Assembly (NCBI GenBank): GCA_900553525.1
Contig: USDZ01000085.1
Location: forward strand, 1 to 7,400
DNA from: an uncultured Oscillospiraceae bacterium
GTDB taxonomy: Bacteria > Bacillota > Clostridia > Oscillospirales > Acutalibacteraceae
Length of the DNA stretch: 7,400 nt
Direction: 5' to 3'
In this document: piece after piece, positions 1-7,300 of the stretch
Layout: the number at the start of each line of letters is the position of its first letter
Numbering within the stretch: the stretch's first letter is position 1
Program-made: the position numbers and the translations under genes
The notes under the pieces: model-generated
Told to the model about the DNA's origin: nothing
Database searches by the model: none
The model's input: the letters and a program-made list of their open reading frames with translations, nothing else

Positions 1-69
1 CACAAAGAGGGGACCGCGGCATCGAGGACGCCTCGGGGCAGCGGAGACTGAGGGAAAAGAGGGGGAAAC
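1..69 (+). other. Leader segment upstream of the ABC operon, possible end of an upstream gene
   Basis: No promoter-like -35/-10 pair is visible here. Frame 1 stays open from the window edge to a TGA at 49-51, so the last 16 codons of an upstream gene could end 18 nt before the first ABC subunit. Such exporters in Firmicutes are often preceded by a small MarR- or GntR-type regulator, but the few residues visible identify no family, and an open frame this short is expected by chance. The segment ends with a purine-rich ribosome binding site (AAGAGGGGG, about 57-65) placed correctly for the ATG at 70. Confidence 0.2.
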
Positions 70-1824
70 ATGTTCCAGATACGATGGATTTGGCGCAATA
101 TGGACCGGAAGTATCGGGGCGGCGTCGTGACGGCCCTGATTCTATCGGCAGTCACAAGCGTGATGCTCCTGATCAATCCCGCGATGACCTCCCGACTCAT
201 CGACGACGTGATTGTCGCACAGAACACGGAGCCGCTGCTCCGGCTGCTGATGCTGATGCTGCTGGCCAAGTTTCTGCGGGAAGGCCTGCGCTATCTCATG
301 GTCGTACTCCTGGAAAAGGGCGCTCAGAACGTGGTGTTCAATTTGCGGCGCCGGCTGTTCGGAGTGCTCCAGTATCAGGAAATGCGCTTTTTCGACCGCA
401 ACCGCACCGGGGACCTGATGACCCGCCTGTCCGCCGATCTGGACTGGTGCCGGCATTTCGTGTCCTATCTGGCCTACCAGGTGGTGGACTGTTCGGTGAT
501 GTTCTTGTCCACTCTGATTTATTTTTTCATCGTGAGCTGGAAGCTGACCCTGGCTCTCCTGGCCGTCACCCCTCTGCTGCTGATCATCACCAAGCTCTAT
601 TCCTCCAAGGTGCGTCCGCTGTTCGTCGGGATGCGGGAGCGCCTGGCCGAGATGAATACCGCCGCACAGGAAAACATCGCGGGCAACCGGGTGGTCAAGG
701 CATTTGCCCGGGAAGAATTCGAAAAAGACCGGTTCCGCCGGAAAAATGAGGCTTATCGGGACGCCAATCTCGAAATTAACAAGCTCTGGCTTTCCTTCTA
801 TCCCTTCATCGAACTGCTGGCCAACGCCATGACCCTCATCACGATATTTCTGGGCGGTTTTTTTATCATGATCCAGGAAATCACGCCCGGCGAACTGACC
901 ATCTTTACCAGTCTGGCTTGGGCGCTGGCCAACCCCATGCGCAGCCTCGGCAACCTGATCAACGACCTGCAGCGGTTCGCCTCGTCGGCCAGCAAAGTCA
1001 TCGAGGTGTACTATTCCCGGCCGCTGATCATGGACCGGCCGGATGCCGAAGACCACCAAGCTATGAAAGGGAAAATCGAGTTTCGGGACGTGTCTTTCTC
1101 ATTCGGAAAGGTCCGGGTTCTCGATCATGTCAGCTTTACTGTGGAACCCGGGCAGAGCCTCGCCATTATGGGGCCGACGGGTGCGGGGAAAACCACGCTG
1201 ATTCATCTGCTCTCCCGCTTTTATGACGTGGACGCCGGCGAGATCCTGGTGGACGGCTGCGACGTACGGATGTGGAAACTCCAGCAGCTTCGCCGGAATA
1301 TCGGCACCGCTACCCAAGACGTTTTCCTTTTTTCCGACACGGTGGAAGGCAACATCGTTTTCGGCGATTTGAGCCTGACCGAGGAGGAGGCGCGCGCGTT
1401 CGCCCGGATGGCCGATGCGGACGGTTTCGTCAGCCGGATGCCGGAAGGCTACGACACCATCGTGGGGGAACGGGGCGTCGGCCTGTCCGGCGGGCAGAAA
1501 CAGCGGATCGCGCTGGCCAGGGCCCTTGCCGTCCGTCCGGCGGTGCTCGTACTCGACGACACCACCTCGGCGGTGGACATGGAAACCGAGCGCTATATAC
1601 AAGAACAGCTCCGGAATCTGCCTTTCCCCTGCACCAAAATCTTGATCGCTCAGCGGATTTCCTCGGTCAAGGACGCCGATCAAATTCTGGTTCTTCAGGA
1701 CGGACGGATCGCCGAGCGCGGCACCCATGAAGAATTGCTCCGCCAGCGCGGCTATTACTGGGAAACCTACGCCCTGCAAAACGACATCGAGGATGGCGCC
1801 GGAGTGAAAGGGGGCGTGTGCTGA
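70..1824 (+). CDS. ABC exporter half-transporter, subunit A (degenerate ATPase site)
   Basis: A 584-residue membrane-fused ABC half-transporter of type IV (multidrug/lipid exporter) architecture. The N-terminal half (about residues 15-310) is a six-helix transmembrane domain, with hydrophobic stretches near 18-37, 55-80, 140-172 and 247-270. The C-terminal nucleotide-binding domain has Walker A GPTGAGKT (368-375), Q-loop Gln416, signature LSGGQ (472-476) and Walker B ending VLVLDD (492-497). Two catalytic positions are altered: Asp497 replaces the usual Glu, and Gln528 (IAQR) replaces the switch His. The family precedent is heterodimeric exporters such as TM287/288, LmrCD and BmrCD, where one subunit carries such a weakened site. 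Length is normal for a half-transporter. The start ATG follows AAGAGGGGG by a normal spacing. The gene overlaps subunit B by one base (TGATG), implying translational coupling. Substrate cannot be told from sequence; drugs, lipids or peptides are all possible. Confidence 0.95.
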   Translation: MFQIRWIWRNMDRKYRGGVVTALILSAVTSVMLLINPAMTSRLIDDVIVAQNTEPLLRLLMLMLLAKFLREGLRYLMVVLLEKGAQNVVFNLRRRLFGVLQYQEMRFFDRNRTGDLMTRLSADLDWCRHFVSYLAYQVVDCSVMFLSTLIYFFIVSWKLTLALLAVTPLLLIITKLYSSKVRPLFVGMRERLAEMNTAAQENIAGNRVVKAFAREEFEKDRFRRKNEAYRDANLEINKLWLSFYPFIELLANAMTLITIFLGGFFIMIQEITPGELTIFTSLAWALANPMRSLGNLINDLQRFASSASKVIEVYYSRPLIMDRPDAEDHQAMKGKIEFRDVSFSFGKVRVLDHVSFTVEPGQSLAIMGPTGAGKTTLIHLLSRFYDVDAGEILVDGCDVRMWKLQQLRRNIGTATQDVFLFSDTVEGNIVFGDLSLTEEEARAFARMADADGFVSRMPEGYDTIVGERGVGLSGGQKQRIALARALAVRPAVLVLDDTTSAVDMETERYIQEQLRNLPFPCTKILIAQRISSVKDADQILVLQDGRIAERGTHEELLRQRGYYWETYALQNDIEDGAGVKGGVC

Positions 1825-3662
1825 TGGCCAGACGCAACACCTTTGAGGTGGATGAGACCCTGGAATCCCCTTTCAGTTTCCAGCACCTCAAACGGGCTAT
1901 GAAGTATATCGGACGCCATAAGGGCCGGATGGGCCTTGCCCTGCTGCTCAGCGCGGCGGCCAGCGTGGCGGCCCTCTTTCAGCCAAAAATCATGCAGTGG
2001 GTGCTCGACGGCGCGGTGCCAAACAAAGACGTGGCGCTGCTCGCATGGCTCGCCGTCGCGTATGTCGGCATCATCCTCGTCAGCATCCTGTTCAACACCA
2101 TCCGCACCCGGATCATGGCCCACGTCAGTCAGGAAATCATTTTCGATATCCGGCAGGACCTCTTTGCCCATCTGCAGCGCCTGCCCTTCAGCTATTACGA
2201 CAGCCGGCCGGCCGGCAAAATCCTGGTCCGGGTCATCAACTACGTCAATTCCGTGTCGGATATGCTCTCCAACGGGATCATCAACAGCATACTGGAAATC
2301 CTCAACATCCTGTTCATCGTGGTGTTCATGTATGCCACCAACGCGGTCCTGGCCACCATCATCGTGGCCGGCCTGCCGGTGTTCGCCGGCGTGATTTGGT
2401 TCCTCAAACCCCGGCAGAGACGGGCCTGGCAGCGCCAGTCCAACAAAAATTCCAATTACAACGCCTATCTGGCCGAAAGCATCGACGGGGTAAAGGTTTC
2501 CCAGCTCTTTGCCAGGCAGGAGGAAAACCTCACCATCATGGAACGTCTCGCCGCCGCCTGCCGGAAGGCGTGGATGGGCGCGGTATATATCTCGAACTCG
2601 GTATGGCTGAGCTCGGAACTCATCACCCAGATCGTGTTCACCCTGCTGTACATCGCGGGCGTCTACTGGCTGGGCGGAACCATCGTCTCGTTCGGCGTCA
2701 TTCTGGCTATGGGGCAGTATGTCAGCCGGTTTTGGCAGCCCATCACCAACCTGGCCAATATCTACAATTCTTTTGTCAACAACATCGCTTACCTCGAGCG
2801 AATCTTCGAAACGATGGATGAGCCGGTGGTGGTGGACGACGCCCCCGGCGCGGTGGAACTGCCCCCCATCACCGGCGAGGTGGAATTCCGAAACGTGACG
2901 TTTGCCTATGAGCCGGAAATCAACATCCTGGAAGGGATGAATCTGCACGTGCAGGCGGGCGAGAGCATCGCCCTGGTCGGCCCGACCGGGGCCGGCAAAA
3001 CCACGGTGGTCAACCTGATCAGCCGTTTCTACAACCTGACCGGGGGAAAGATCCTCCTCTACGGCCGGACCCAGGAAGGAGACGGTGCGCTCTCCTGGAA
3101 CCGGGAATACGACATTGCCGAGGTCACGCTTCACTCCCTGCGTACACAGATGGGAATCATGCTCCAGGACAGCTTCATTTTCAGCGGCACGATACGGGAC
3201 AACATCCGGTATGGACGCCTCGACGCGACCGACGAGGAAATCGAGCAGGCGGCCAAAACGGTTCGGGCCCACGAATTCATCATGGAAATGGAAAAGGGGT
3301 ATGACACCGAAGTCAACGAACGGGGCAGCCGCCTGTCTCAGGGGCAAAAGCAGCTCATCGCCTTTGCTCGCACCCTGTTATCGGATCCGAAAATCCTGAT
3401 TCTCGATGAGGCGACTTCCTCCATCGACACCAAAACCGAGCGGCTGCTTCAGGAAGGCATCCAGGCGCTCCTCAAAGGGCGGACCTCCTTCATCATCGCT
3501 CACCGTCTGTCCACCATCAAAACCTGCGACCGGATCCTGTACATCGGGAACAAAGGCATCCTTGAACAAGGCCGTCACGACGAACTTCTGGAAAAACACG
3601 GCCTGTATTACGATCTGTACACCGCCCAGGCCCAGGAAGAGGGGATTCCGGGCGCTGTCTGA
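1824..3662 (+). CDS. ABC exporter half-transporter, subunit B (catalytic ATPase site)
   Basis: A 612-residue partner subunit with the same layout: an N-terminal extension of about 30 residues, a six-helix membrane domain and a nucleotide-binding domain. Walker A GPTGAGKT is at 386-393, Walker B ILILDE at 524-529 with the catalytic Glu529, and the switch His560 sits in IAHR. The signature is LSQGQ (504-508) instead of LSGGQ. Since composite ATP sites pair the Walker motifs of one subunit with the signature of the other, this subunit's canonical Walker/His set joins the intact LSGGQ of subunit A, while its LSQGQ joins A's degenerate site. About 15 extra residues (around 415-429) lie between Walker A and the Q-loop. 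ATG 1824 is preferred over in-frame GTG 1818 because the AAAGGGGG at 1807-1814 is about 9 nt from the ATG but only 3 nt from the GTG. The two subunits almost certainly form one exporter; substrate unknown. Confidence 0.95.
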   Translation: MARRNTFEVDETLESPFSFQHLKRAMKYIGRHKGRMGLALLLSAAASVAALFQPKIMQWVLDGAVPNKDVALLAWLAVAYVGIILVSILFNTIRTRIMAHVSQEIIFDIRQDLFAHLQRLPFSYYDSRPAGKILVRVINYVNSVSDMLSNGIINSILEILNILFIVVFMYATNAVLATIIVAGLPVFAGVIWFLKPRQRRAWQRQSNKNSNYNAYLAESIDGVKVSQLFARQEENLTIMERLAAACRKAWMGAVYISNSVWLSSELITQIVFTLLYIAGVYWLGGTIVSFGVILAMGQYVSRFWQPITNLANIYNSFVNNIAYLERIFETMDEPVVVDDAPGAVELPPITGEVEFRNVTFAYEPEINILEGMNLHVQAGESIALVGPTGAGKTTVVNLISRFYNLTGGKILLYGRTQEGDGALSWNREYDIAEVTLHSLRTQMGIMLQDSFIFSGTIRDNIRYGRLDATDEEIEQAAKTVRAHEFIMEMEKGYDTEVNERGSRLSQGQKQLIAFARTLLSDPKILILDEATSSIDTKTERLLQEGIQALLKGRTSFIIAHRLSTIKTCDRILYIGNKGILEQGRHDELLEKHGLYYDLYTAQAQEEGIPGAV

Positions 3663-3690
3663 CGCCGCTCCCCCGCCTCATCCGACTCAT

Positions 3691-3731
3691 GCCGGATTTC
3701 GTCCCGGTTTGCCGGGATCCGGCTGGGTTTT
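3691..3731 (+). terminator. Possible first terminator after the ABC operon
   Basis: A GC-rich hairpin 29 nt past the subunit B stop. The inner stem TCCCGG (3702-3707) pairs with CCGGGA (3712-3717) around a TTTG loop. An outer stem GCCGGA (3691-3696) pairs with TCCGGC (3718-3723), leaving a 5-nt bulge on the 5' side. It is followed by TGGGTTTTG, a weak T-run, so termination here would be inefficient at best. It could also serve as a 3' stabilising structure in front of the stronger terminator at 3781. Confidence 0.45.
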
Positions 3732-3780
3732 GTGCATCCCGACCGAATTCCAAAAAGTGATAGACATTCACAATAAACGT

Positions 3781-3813
3781 AAAAAAGAGACGGCCAAGGC
3801 CGTCTCTTTTTTT
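3781..3813. terminator. Bidirectional Rho-independent terminator
   Basis: A perfect inverted repeat, GAGACGGC (3787-3794) and GCCGTCTC (3799-3806), around a CAAG loop, with T7 on the right (3807-3813) and A6 on the left (3781-3786). Read rightward it ends the ABC operon. Read leftward the A-tract becomes a U-tract and it ends the convergent ribbon-helix-helix gene, whose stop codon is about 47 nt away. The placement between convergent genes and the poly-T on both strands fit a shared terminator. Confidence 0.9.
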
Positions 3814-3852
3814 GTTTACGGATATCCTCCGCTTTGCGCATTTCTGTCCGCC

Positions 3853-4041
3853 CTATCCGCATGAAAGGCGGAGAATGGCACGCCGGACAGCTTCCGCCCG
3901 CGTGACTGTCCATTTTTTACAGTATGCGTCCAGGGCCTCCGCTGCCCGCGCGTCGATCCGCACCGTAATGCGGATCTCCTTTCGGCTGTCGGTAGGCCGT
4001 CCCCTCTTGCCGGCCAAAACCAACCCCCCTCTCTTTTTCAT
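3853..4041 (-). CDS. Small ribbon-helix-helix DNA-binding protein
   Basis: A 62-residue basic protein with the form of a CopG/Arc-type ribbon-helix-helix regulator. A Gly/Lys/Arg-rich N-terminal arm containing GRPTD (14-18) is followed by a beta-strand RITVRID (24-30) with alternating polar residues that would contact the DNA major groove as a dimer. Helix A spans about 31-43 (ending AYCKK), and helix B about 47-59 begins after the TVT turn (TRAEAVRRAILRL). The family normally works as a homodimer on short inverted repeats, often its own promoter. No toxin partner lies beside it, so an antitoxin role is not supported. The start is uncertain: ATG 4041 has AGGA only about 2 nt upstream, whereas TTG at 4015-4017 lies 6 nt after AGAGGGGGG and would give a 54-residue protein. 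No convincing promoter is visible; a TATAGA at 4063-4068 lacks a good -35. It shares the terminator at 3781-3813 with the ABC operon. Confidence 0.8.
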   Translation of the reverse strand: MKKRGGLVLAGKRGRPTDSRKEIRITVRIDARAAEALDAYCKKWTVTRAEAVRRAILRLSCG

Positions 4042-4093
4042 TTCCTACAGCGTACCCGCTTTTCTATACAAAATCAAGCGGACGCCCCTGTTT

Positions 4094-4124
4094 GGCAGTG
4101 AATATTTTTCACTTTTTTAGTGCC
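4094..4124. promoter_or_regulatory. Operator-like inverted repeat upstream of the ribbon-helix-helix gene
   Basis: AGTGAA (4097-4102) and TTCACT (4108-4113) form a perfect inverted repeat with a 5-bp spacer. A further AGTG at 4119-4122 gives a third half-site in the order AGTG, CACT, AGTG. GGCA (4094-4097) and TGCC (4121-4124) frame the whole. It lies 53 bp upstream of the ribbon-helix-helix start and 76 bp upstream of the divergent -35 box. Proteins of that family bind short repeated half-sites, so this is a candidate operator by inference only. It is AT-rich and is followed by T6 on the plus strand, so a weak hairpin is an alternative reading. Confidence 0.3.
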
Positions 4125-4188
4125 ATATCGATGGCCTTGCCGGAATCCCGCCCTCATTTTTTGTCGATTCCGCCCGACAGGAAGAGCA

Positions 4189-4217
4189 TTGCCCACGGGG
4201 GACGGCTATGGTATAAT
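4189..4217 (+). promoter_or_regulatory. Sigma-A type promoter with extended -10 for the yfhO-like gene
   Basis: A perfect TATAAT at 4212-4217 is preceded by TGG (4209-4211), an extended -10 element. TTGCCC at 4189-4194 matches four of six consensus -35 bases, with an exact 17-bp spacer. The predicted start of transcription is about 4223-4225, which leaves a leader of roughly 145 nt before the ATG at 4369. An imperfect -10 (TATTAT) on the opposite strand overlaps it, but nothing else supports a minus-strand promoter there. Just upstream, CGGAATC (4141-4147) and GATTCCG (4166-4172) form a 7-bp inverted repeat 18 bp apart, whose meaning is unknown. Confidence 0.65.
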
Positions 4218-4223
4218 AACACA

Positions 4224-4346
4224 ATGACGGAGAAGAGGCCGCGGGGTGACCCCCCCGGTGCGGTCTTCGGCATAACCGGGTGGTGGAGGCGGCAGGGATC
4301 GGACCCGGATCCCCCGCCCTGCCGGACGGACCCTTTTGGATTTTGA
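4224..4346 (+). CDS. Possible 40-codon leader ORF at the predicted 5' end of the yfhO-like transcript
   Basis: An ATG at 4224 falls at or within a base of the predicted transcription start and opens a 40-residue frame that stops at 4344-4346, 22 nt before the downstream ATG. There is no room for a Shine-Dalgarno site, so any translation would be leaderless. The peptide is rich in Pro, Gly and Trp and has DPPG (residues 9-12) and DPPP (29-32), sequence types known to slow ribosomes when EF-P is limiting. It resembles no family I know. A chance ORF in GC-rich DNA is quite possible, and much of its sequence may simply be structured leader RNA. Confidence 0.2.
   Translation: MTEKRPRGDPPGAVFGITGWWRRQGSDPDPPPCRTDPFGF
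4291..4323 (+). promoter_or_regulatory. GC-rich hairpin in the yfhO-like leader
   Basis: GGCAGGG (4291-4297) is complementary to CCCTGCC (4317-4323). An alternative inner pairing joins GGGATC (4295-4300) to GATCCC (4308-4313) around a 7-nt loop, with GGCA/TGCC closing outside it. The two foldings share the GGG at 4295-4297, so they compete. There is no T-run just after the stem (CCCTTTTGG occurs 7 nt later), so it is a poor terminator. It could affect leader stability or expression of the gene at 4369. No known riboswitch class is recognisable. Confidence 0.3.
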
Positions 4347-4368
4347 ATAGACGGAGTGTGAGCGGATC

Positions 4369-7300
4369 ATGCAAAGAGAGAATCCTCCTTTGTCCCGCAA
4401 AGCGATACGCCTCACCCTGGCCGGCATTACGGCGCTGTTGGTCGGGATATTGCTGGCGGTGATCTTTTGGCAGGACAAAGACGGCATCCCGGCGGGCAAC
4501 CTGCTGCGAAAATCCGTTTACGTGCTGGGGGCAGCGCTGCTTCTCGGCTTTTTGTTTGCGGTCTTTCTCAATGAAATCATGCGGGGCCGCCGGGAGCGGC
4601 GGGTAAAGCACGGCATCTGGTTTTACCCCGTGATCGCGGGCTTCCTGTCCCTGGCGTGTATGTGCCTGGCTTATACGTTTTTAGGCATGTGGCCCCTCGG
4701 GGAAAAAACCGGCATGATCGTGGATATGTATCACCAATATGCGCCGCTTCTGGCCCATCTGCGGGATATGCTCCTCAACGGCGGAAACCCGCTGTATTCC
4801 TTTGAGGTCGGGCTGGGCATCAATTTTGTTTCCCTGTTCGGATACTATCTGGCCAGCCCTTTCAACGTCCTGCTGGTCTTATTCCCCGAGCATCTGCTCG
4901 CCGAGGGGATTCTGGTCATCACCCTGCTCAAAAACGCCCTCTCCGGCGCTTTCTTCGCCGCCTGCGTGCAGAGCGTATACCGCCGCCGGAACATCACCGT
5001 CCCCATGGTGTCGGTCATGTACGCCCTGATGATGTACATGATCGCCTATTCCTGGAACATCATGTGGCTGGATGTCGTCATGGTGCTGCCCCTCGTGGTG
5101 CTGGGATTTGAAAAGCTCATGCGGACCGGCCGGTATCTGTGGTACATCCTGCCTCTTGCTTATGCGTTGATCACCAACTATTACATCGGCTTCATGCTCT
5201 GTATTTTCCTGGTTCTGTATTATGCGGTTTATGTGTTTCGGAAAAAGCGGAGGGCCGCGCAGCAGGCGCGCAGCTTTTTCCGGTTTGCAGTCGGCTCCCT
5301 TCTCGGCGGGGGATTGGCGATGTTCCTCATTGTGCCGGTCTTCCTGGCTCTCGGCCACACCTCAGCGGCCGGGGCCAAACCGCCGGAACTGACCTCCATG
5401 TTTGACATGTTCGGCCTTCTGGGCCGCCATCTTTACGGCGCCACCCCCACCATCCGTTCGGGAAATCTGCCCAATATCTACTGCGGGATGCTGGCCGTCC
5501 TACTGCTGCCGATCTTCGCCACCTTGAAGGCTATTCCACTCCGTCGGCGGCTTGCCTATATCGGGCTGTTTGCCGCCCTCGGGTTCAGCTTTACGGTCAA
5601 TCTGGCGAACCTGTTTTGGCATGGGATGCATTTCCCCAACGACCTGCCCTACCGTTTCTCTTTCCTGTACAGTTTTGTGCTGCTCCTCATCGCGTTTGAA
5701 ACCCTGCAGCATCTGCGCGCCGTCACTTTCAAGCAGGTGGCGGTATCCTTCACCGCCCTGCTGGCCTACCTGATTGTGGAAGAGCAGTTCGGCGACGAGG
5801 CGTACGGGTTCGAGGCGATTTATATCAGCCTTCTGCTGCTGGCAGTGTACGCGGCTGTGCTGGCTCTGGTATCCCGGAAAAAAATCCGGCGTGTCCGCGT
5901 GGCGTATGCGCTGCTCTGTCTCGTGGTGACGGGAGAAATGCTGTTCCACGCGGACGGCGCGTTCCGTATGCTCGATTCTCAGGAGCATTACACCGACCAC
6001 GACAACTATGTGGACAGTGATTCCGCCGAGACCGTCCGCATGGCGGTGGAGGAGGCGCAGCGGATCGGGGACAGCCAGATGGACGGGGCCTTCTACCGGA
6101 TGGAACTGCTCCCCCGCCGCACCTGCGTGGATACCGCCTTGTTCGGATACCGGGGAATCACCGTCTTCTCCTCCAGCAATTATTACACCACCACCCGGAC
6201 GATGGGCGCGCTGGGATATGCCGTCAACGGTGTCAACAGCCACTTGTACAAGGCTTTCGTCCCCACGGTGGATTCTCTGCTCGGTATCCGCTATCTGGTG
6301 ATGAATTCCCGCCTCACCTCGCACTATCAGCTCGATTACCTGGACAGCGTTAGCCACAACGGCATCAACTACTATATTTATGAAAATCCGGACGCCCTGC
6401 CCATCGGCTTTGTCGCCAATCAAGCGATCAGAGATTGGCAATATACGTATTATTATCCCTTTACGTCCCAAAACACCTTATTCAAGGCCCTGACGGGGGA
6501 CAGCCGTGAACTCTTCACCCTGCATCCCGTCGACGGCTCCAACAGCAGCACTCCCACCGCCTTCAACCTCTACGCCTCGAACGGCCAGGCCAACGGCACC
6601 TTCACCGTGACGCTGCAAAGCAGCGGACAGACCTACGTCTATGCCGACTGCGGCGCGGCGAAGACCATTCAGGTCTCGGCAAACGGATCCAACTGGTCGG
6701 TCAGCCCGCGGGAGGCTTTCATCATCGACGCCGGCTCGCTTCAGGAAGGCGATACCCTGACCATGACGGTGTCGGCGGAGATGTCCTGTTCCGGCAATTT
6801 CTTCGTCGCCACCCTCAACCAGGATGTCTACCGCGACGCCATCGACAAGCTGAGCGCCTCCGGACTGGATGTCTCCTCCTTCTCGGACAGCCATATCCTG
6901 GGCACCATTCAGTCGGAGGGAGGCCCCCTCTTCACCTCGATTCCCTATGATCCGGGCTGGCGGGTCGAGGTGGACGGAGAACCCGTGGAAACTTACGGCG
7001 TGTCCGAGGCTTTTCTGGCATTCGACGTGCCGGCGGGTGAACACACGGTCGAACTGCGCTACACCCCCCAGGGACTCTGGGCCGGCATCATCCTGAGCGG
7101 CGTCAGCCTGTGTCTCGTCATCCTGCTGGCCATCCTCACCCACATCCGTCTCCAAAGGGAACGGGACGCCCGCCTGCTCGCCCGGTTCGACATCCCCTCC
7201 CCGGATAGCCTGCGGTCGCCGACATCCGAAGGGGAAGGGCAAACGGCCGGTTTCCTCCCGTCCATCCCCCCCGCCATCCCATCCGGAGGACCTTCGGAAG

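Larger units (their letters stand above)
4042..4368. other. Divergent intergenic region between the ribbon-helix-helix and yfhO-like genes
   Basis: This 327-bp stretch has no confidently coding gene. Its left part (4042-4180) is AT-richer than the surroundings and holds the operator-like repeat at 4094-4124. The right part (4181-4368) is GC-rich and contains the promoter, the 40-codon leader ORF, the hairpin and a minus-strand tRNA/tmRNA-like 3' end at 4281-4306. The compositional break within the region hints that it was assembled from different pieces, which is inference only. Confidence 0.6.

Noticed and set aside
142..1059. Minus-strand open frame (305 codons) opposite subunit A
   Set aside because: Antisense shadow of the membrane domain of subunit A, with no family resemblance and no ribosome site context.
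1767..3347. Long minus-strand open frame (526 codons) opposite subunit B
   Set aside because: It lies wholly antisense to a clear ABC gene; its product is rich in His, Asp, Gly and Gln with no recognisable domain, as expected of antisense frames in GC-rich coding DNA.
3853..4041. Toxin-antitoxin system
   Set aside because: The small protein could be an antitoxin by fold, but no toxin-sized ORF with a recognisable family is next to it on the same strand; the neighbours are a terminator and a divergent membrane-protein gene.
3812..4120. Plus-strand 102-codon frame across the terminator and opposite the ribbon-helix-helix gene
   Set aside because: It begins inside or beside the terminator hairpin, lacks a ribosome site, and its product looks like no protein, whereas the opposite strand encodes a coherent ribbon-helix-helix fold.
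4141..4172. Inverted repeat CGGAATC/GATTCCG as a terminator
   Set aside because: The 18-nt loop is long, the stem is only 7 bp and no T-run follows; no gene ends just upstream in either direction.
4117..4611. Minus-strand 164-codon frame spanning the yfhO-like promoter and gene start
   Set aside because: It overlaps the start of the real gene in antisense, and its sequence has no domain or plausible start context.
5500..7242. Two long minus-strand frames (323 and 254 codons) opposite the yfhO-like gene
   Set aside because: The sense frame has unmistakable YfhO motifs along its length; the antisense products are low-complexity Gly/His/Gln/Val-rich shadows.
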